Position numbers and translations under genes: made by a program
Origin: Sulfurimonas sp. HSL3-2
GTDB lineage: Bacteria > Campylobacterota > Campylobacteria > Campylobacterales > Sulfurimonadaceae
Length of the DNA: 64,000 bases
NCBI RefSeq assembly: GCF_039645965.1
Contig: NZ_CP147917.1
Coordinates: 2,046,001-2,110,000 of the forward strand
Direction of reading: 5' to 3'
Shown: positions 62,616 to 64,000 of the stretch, piece after piece
Numbering within the stretch: position 1 is the stretch's first letter
How the letters are laid out: each line of letters begins with the position of its first letter
Notes under the pieces: model-generated
Told to the model about the DNA's origin: nothing
What the model saw: the letters and a program-made list of their open reading frames with translations, nothing else
Databases searched by the model: none

Positions 62616-64000
62616 CTAATGGATCGCTTTTTTCTTCAGCTCCAGTCTGTCGTACATTGCTAACATGTTGTTATATTCCTCATGAAATGCTGTGTCAATA
62701 AAAAGCTCTTCGCCTTTTATTACATGTAAGGCTTTTTGTACGCTCTCTTTTGAAAACACATCACTAAGAGCCTGCGCATACTCTTCGTAACCGTGTCCCT
62801 CTTCATCCATCTTTATAAGTTCTATGATGATGCGGGATACCTTTTTGTCACTGTACTCCAAGATATCCAAAGCATCCTCTGTGTTTCCAAGAAGAAGGTG
62901 CATCTGCGCTTTGAACTCCGCCATCGTAAACGGGGTCTTAAAGATAACGCCTATGTATTTTTCTACATTAAGCGAATCATCAAGCGGCTCGATAGCATCG
63001 AGGATATCCTCCGCATCATAATCCTGCATGTTCAGCACCATGTCTCTTATGAGCTTCGCACTGTTTTTGTTGTTATAGATAAGGTCGTCTATCGGGTAGA
63101 CCTCGGAGATGCCAGGTACGATAAGCTGGCATGAGTAAAACCCGAGATAGTCATACTCTCTTACATAAAGTTCCTTGTCCATCTGAAACAAAATGTTTAA
63201 AAGATAATTGTATTCATCTTCACACCCTTCTCCACTGTAGTTCCAAGGAGTATGTTCAAAACTCTTTTGCGAACTCAAAAATCCAAATCCCATCTTGCCG
63301 TTTGAATCCACGAAGTGAGACTCAAGGTTAAAACTGTTTGAGACAAGACTCATATCGAAAGTCGGGACTTCAAAGCTTTCGAGATTATCCAGTCCGCGTC
63401 CCTGCATAAGCTCCGTCATCGTCCTTTGAAGTGAGACCTCAAGTATGGGATGCGCTCCGAAAGAGACAAAAAGCGATGATGTCACAGGGTTGATAAGAGA
63501 GATGGCAGTGACGGGAAACTTTCCGCCCAAAGATGCGTCCAACACTTCGACTATGAAACCTTTTTCACGCAGTGCGCTTACATCTTCATACAGCTGTGTA
63601 AAAGACTCTACCAACTCATCTGGAAACTTCGGAAGAGCGTAGCCGTTTTTGATGATCTCTATCTTTGCATAACGCTCAAAGATCTCGCTGAGTGCCTGTA
63701 CCTGTGCCTCTTTTGGCGTATTACCCGTTGCAAGACCGTTACTTACATAAAGATTGCTCAGGATATTTTGCGGAATATAGACGATCTCTTTTGAAGAATT
63801 TTTCACAAACGGCAGTGAAACTATTTTGTCCTCGTAGTCGCTGTTGTAATCTACAAGATCTTCTCCGCTTAACTCTCCGTTTGGATCATACACTTTTGAC
63901 AACTCTTCGCTTAGATAGTCATCCATAAAATCAAAAACCACCTCATCAGGATAATACTTTCTGTTTGGAAGGTAAAAGTCTATAAAGAAATTGTTTGTCT
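62616..64000 (-). CDS. ycaO: YcaO-domain protein, RimO-accessory type (partial, N-terminus outside window)
   Basis: At least 461 residues. The frame is still open at the right edge, where the upstream codons read FYLPNRKYYPDEVVFDF, so the true start lies outside. The ATP-binding YcaO core contains YVSNGLATGNTPKEAQVQAL, SEIFERYAKIEI, DASLGGKFPV, FGAHPILEVSLQRTMTELMQ and REYDYLGFYSC. Line-by-line it resembles Escherichia coli YcaO, which aids methylthiolation of ribosomal protein S12. The C-terminal helical repeat domain of that type is present. No azole-peptide precursor is nearby. Confidence 0.88.
   Translation of the reverse strand, partial: TNNFFIDFYLPNRKYYPDEVVFDFMDDYLSEELSKVYDPNGELSGEDLVDYNSDYEDKIVSLPFVKNSSKEIVYIPQNILSNLYVSNGLATGNTPKEAQVQALSEIFERYAKIEIIKNGYALPKFPDELVESFTQLYEDVSALREKGFIVEVLDASLGGKFPVTAISLINPVTSSLFVSFGAHPILEVSLQRTMTELMQGRGLDNLESFEVPTFDMSLVSNSFNLESHFVDSNGKMGFGFLSSQKSFEHTPWNYSGEGCEDEYNYLLNILFQMDKELYVREYDYLGFYSCQLIVPGISEVYPIDDLIYNNKNSAKLIRDMVLNMQDYDAEDILDAIEPLDDSLNVEKYIGVIFKTPFTMAEFKAQMHLLLGNTEDALDILEYSDKKVSRIIIELIKMDEEGHGYEEYAQALSDVFSKESVQKALHVIKGEELFIDTAFHEEYNNMLAMYDRLELKKKAIH

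Noticed and set aside
62616-64000. YcaO gene as part of an azole-peptide (TOMM) cluster
   Set aside because: The sequence follows the ribosome-modification type of YcaO with its helical C-terminal domain, and no precursor peptide, dehydrogenase or E1-like gene is nearby in the window.

Overview
The window looks like the chromosome of a free-living, respiratory member of the Campylobacterota (Epsilonproteobacteria), most like Sulfurimonas and its relatives. This rests on the cbb3 oxidase operon ccoNOQP, the futalosine-type menaquinone genes mqnA and mqnD, the MotE-like/FliJ pair beside purA, the recA-eno-AMIN protein cluster, short MurB and TsaD proteins, many diguanylate cyclases and chemoreceptors, and gene orders that I recall from Campylobacter jejuni (ccoNOQP / carA / DUF507 / motE-like / fliJ / purA, and recA / eno / small membrane protein / AMIN with fliQ and murB nearby). 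No species can be named from the sequence alone.

Layout. Positions 1-17 kb, mostly minus strand: ccoPQON (ccoP cut by the window edge), a TauE/SafE-like membrane protein with a cysteine-rich tail, carA, DUF507, a DUF805 protein, motE-like, fliJ, purA, hisZ-like, a class V aminotransferase and luxS. Then come uppP, rdgB, an MFS transporter, a DUF3147 protein and the molybdopterin genes moeA-moaE-moaD. Positions 17-34 kb: mqnA, a di-haem cytochrome c peroxidase overlapping a GGDEF-EAL protein, malic enzyme, AMIN protein, eno and recA; divergently mqnD-fliQ-murB; a polysaccharide deacetylase, an outer-membrane barrel and tpx; and the tightly overlapping tsaD / DNA methyltransferase / hydrolase / dxr / cdsA run. 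Positions 34-54 kb: NFACT protein, then a cobamide (B12) uptake and nucleotide-loop assembly region: TonB receptor, BtuF-, BtuD- and BtuC-like proteins, a cysteine-rich protein, CobQ, CobT, CobU, CobS and CobC. This region is interrupted by a Cyc2-like haem-porin gene, two near-duplicate chemoreceptors, TrkH/TrkA and a radical SAM protein.

Positions 54.2-58.1 kb are the most unusual part. A tRNA-Ser(GGA) gene is followed by ydhR and marR, then by a chimeric scar in which the first codons of an NDH-2 gene run into a copy of the tRNA 3' end. An AT-rich segment follows (porin, orphan response regulator with a degenerate receiver, two small genes). The real ndh gene comes next, preceded by a second copy of the same 49 bp that ends marR and starts the ndh remnant. 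This reads as insertion or recombination scars that split a former marR-ndh pair. The window ends with a FIST-PAS-GGDEF protein, YjbQ, an SGNH hydrolase and a YcaO protein cut by the edge.

A signal that gene annotation does not explain is the palindromic octamer TACATGTA. I count 19 copies by eye, where base composition alone would give about two. They lie in genes and between them, none occurs in the first 10.9 kb, and two form an inverted pair after luxS. No CRISPR array, intact prophage, insertion sequence or rRNA operon was seen.
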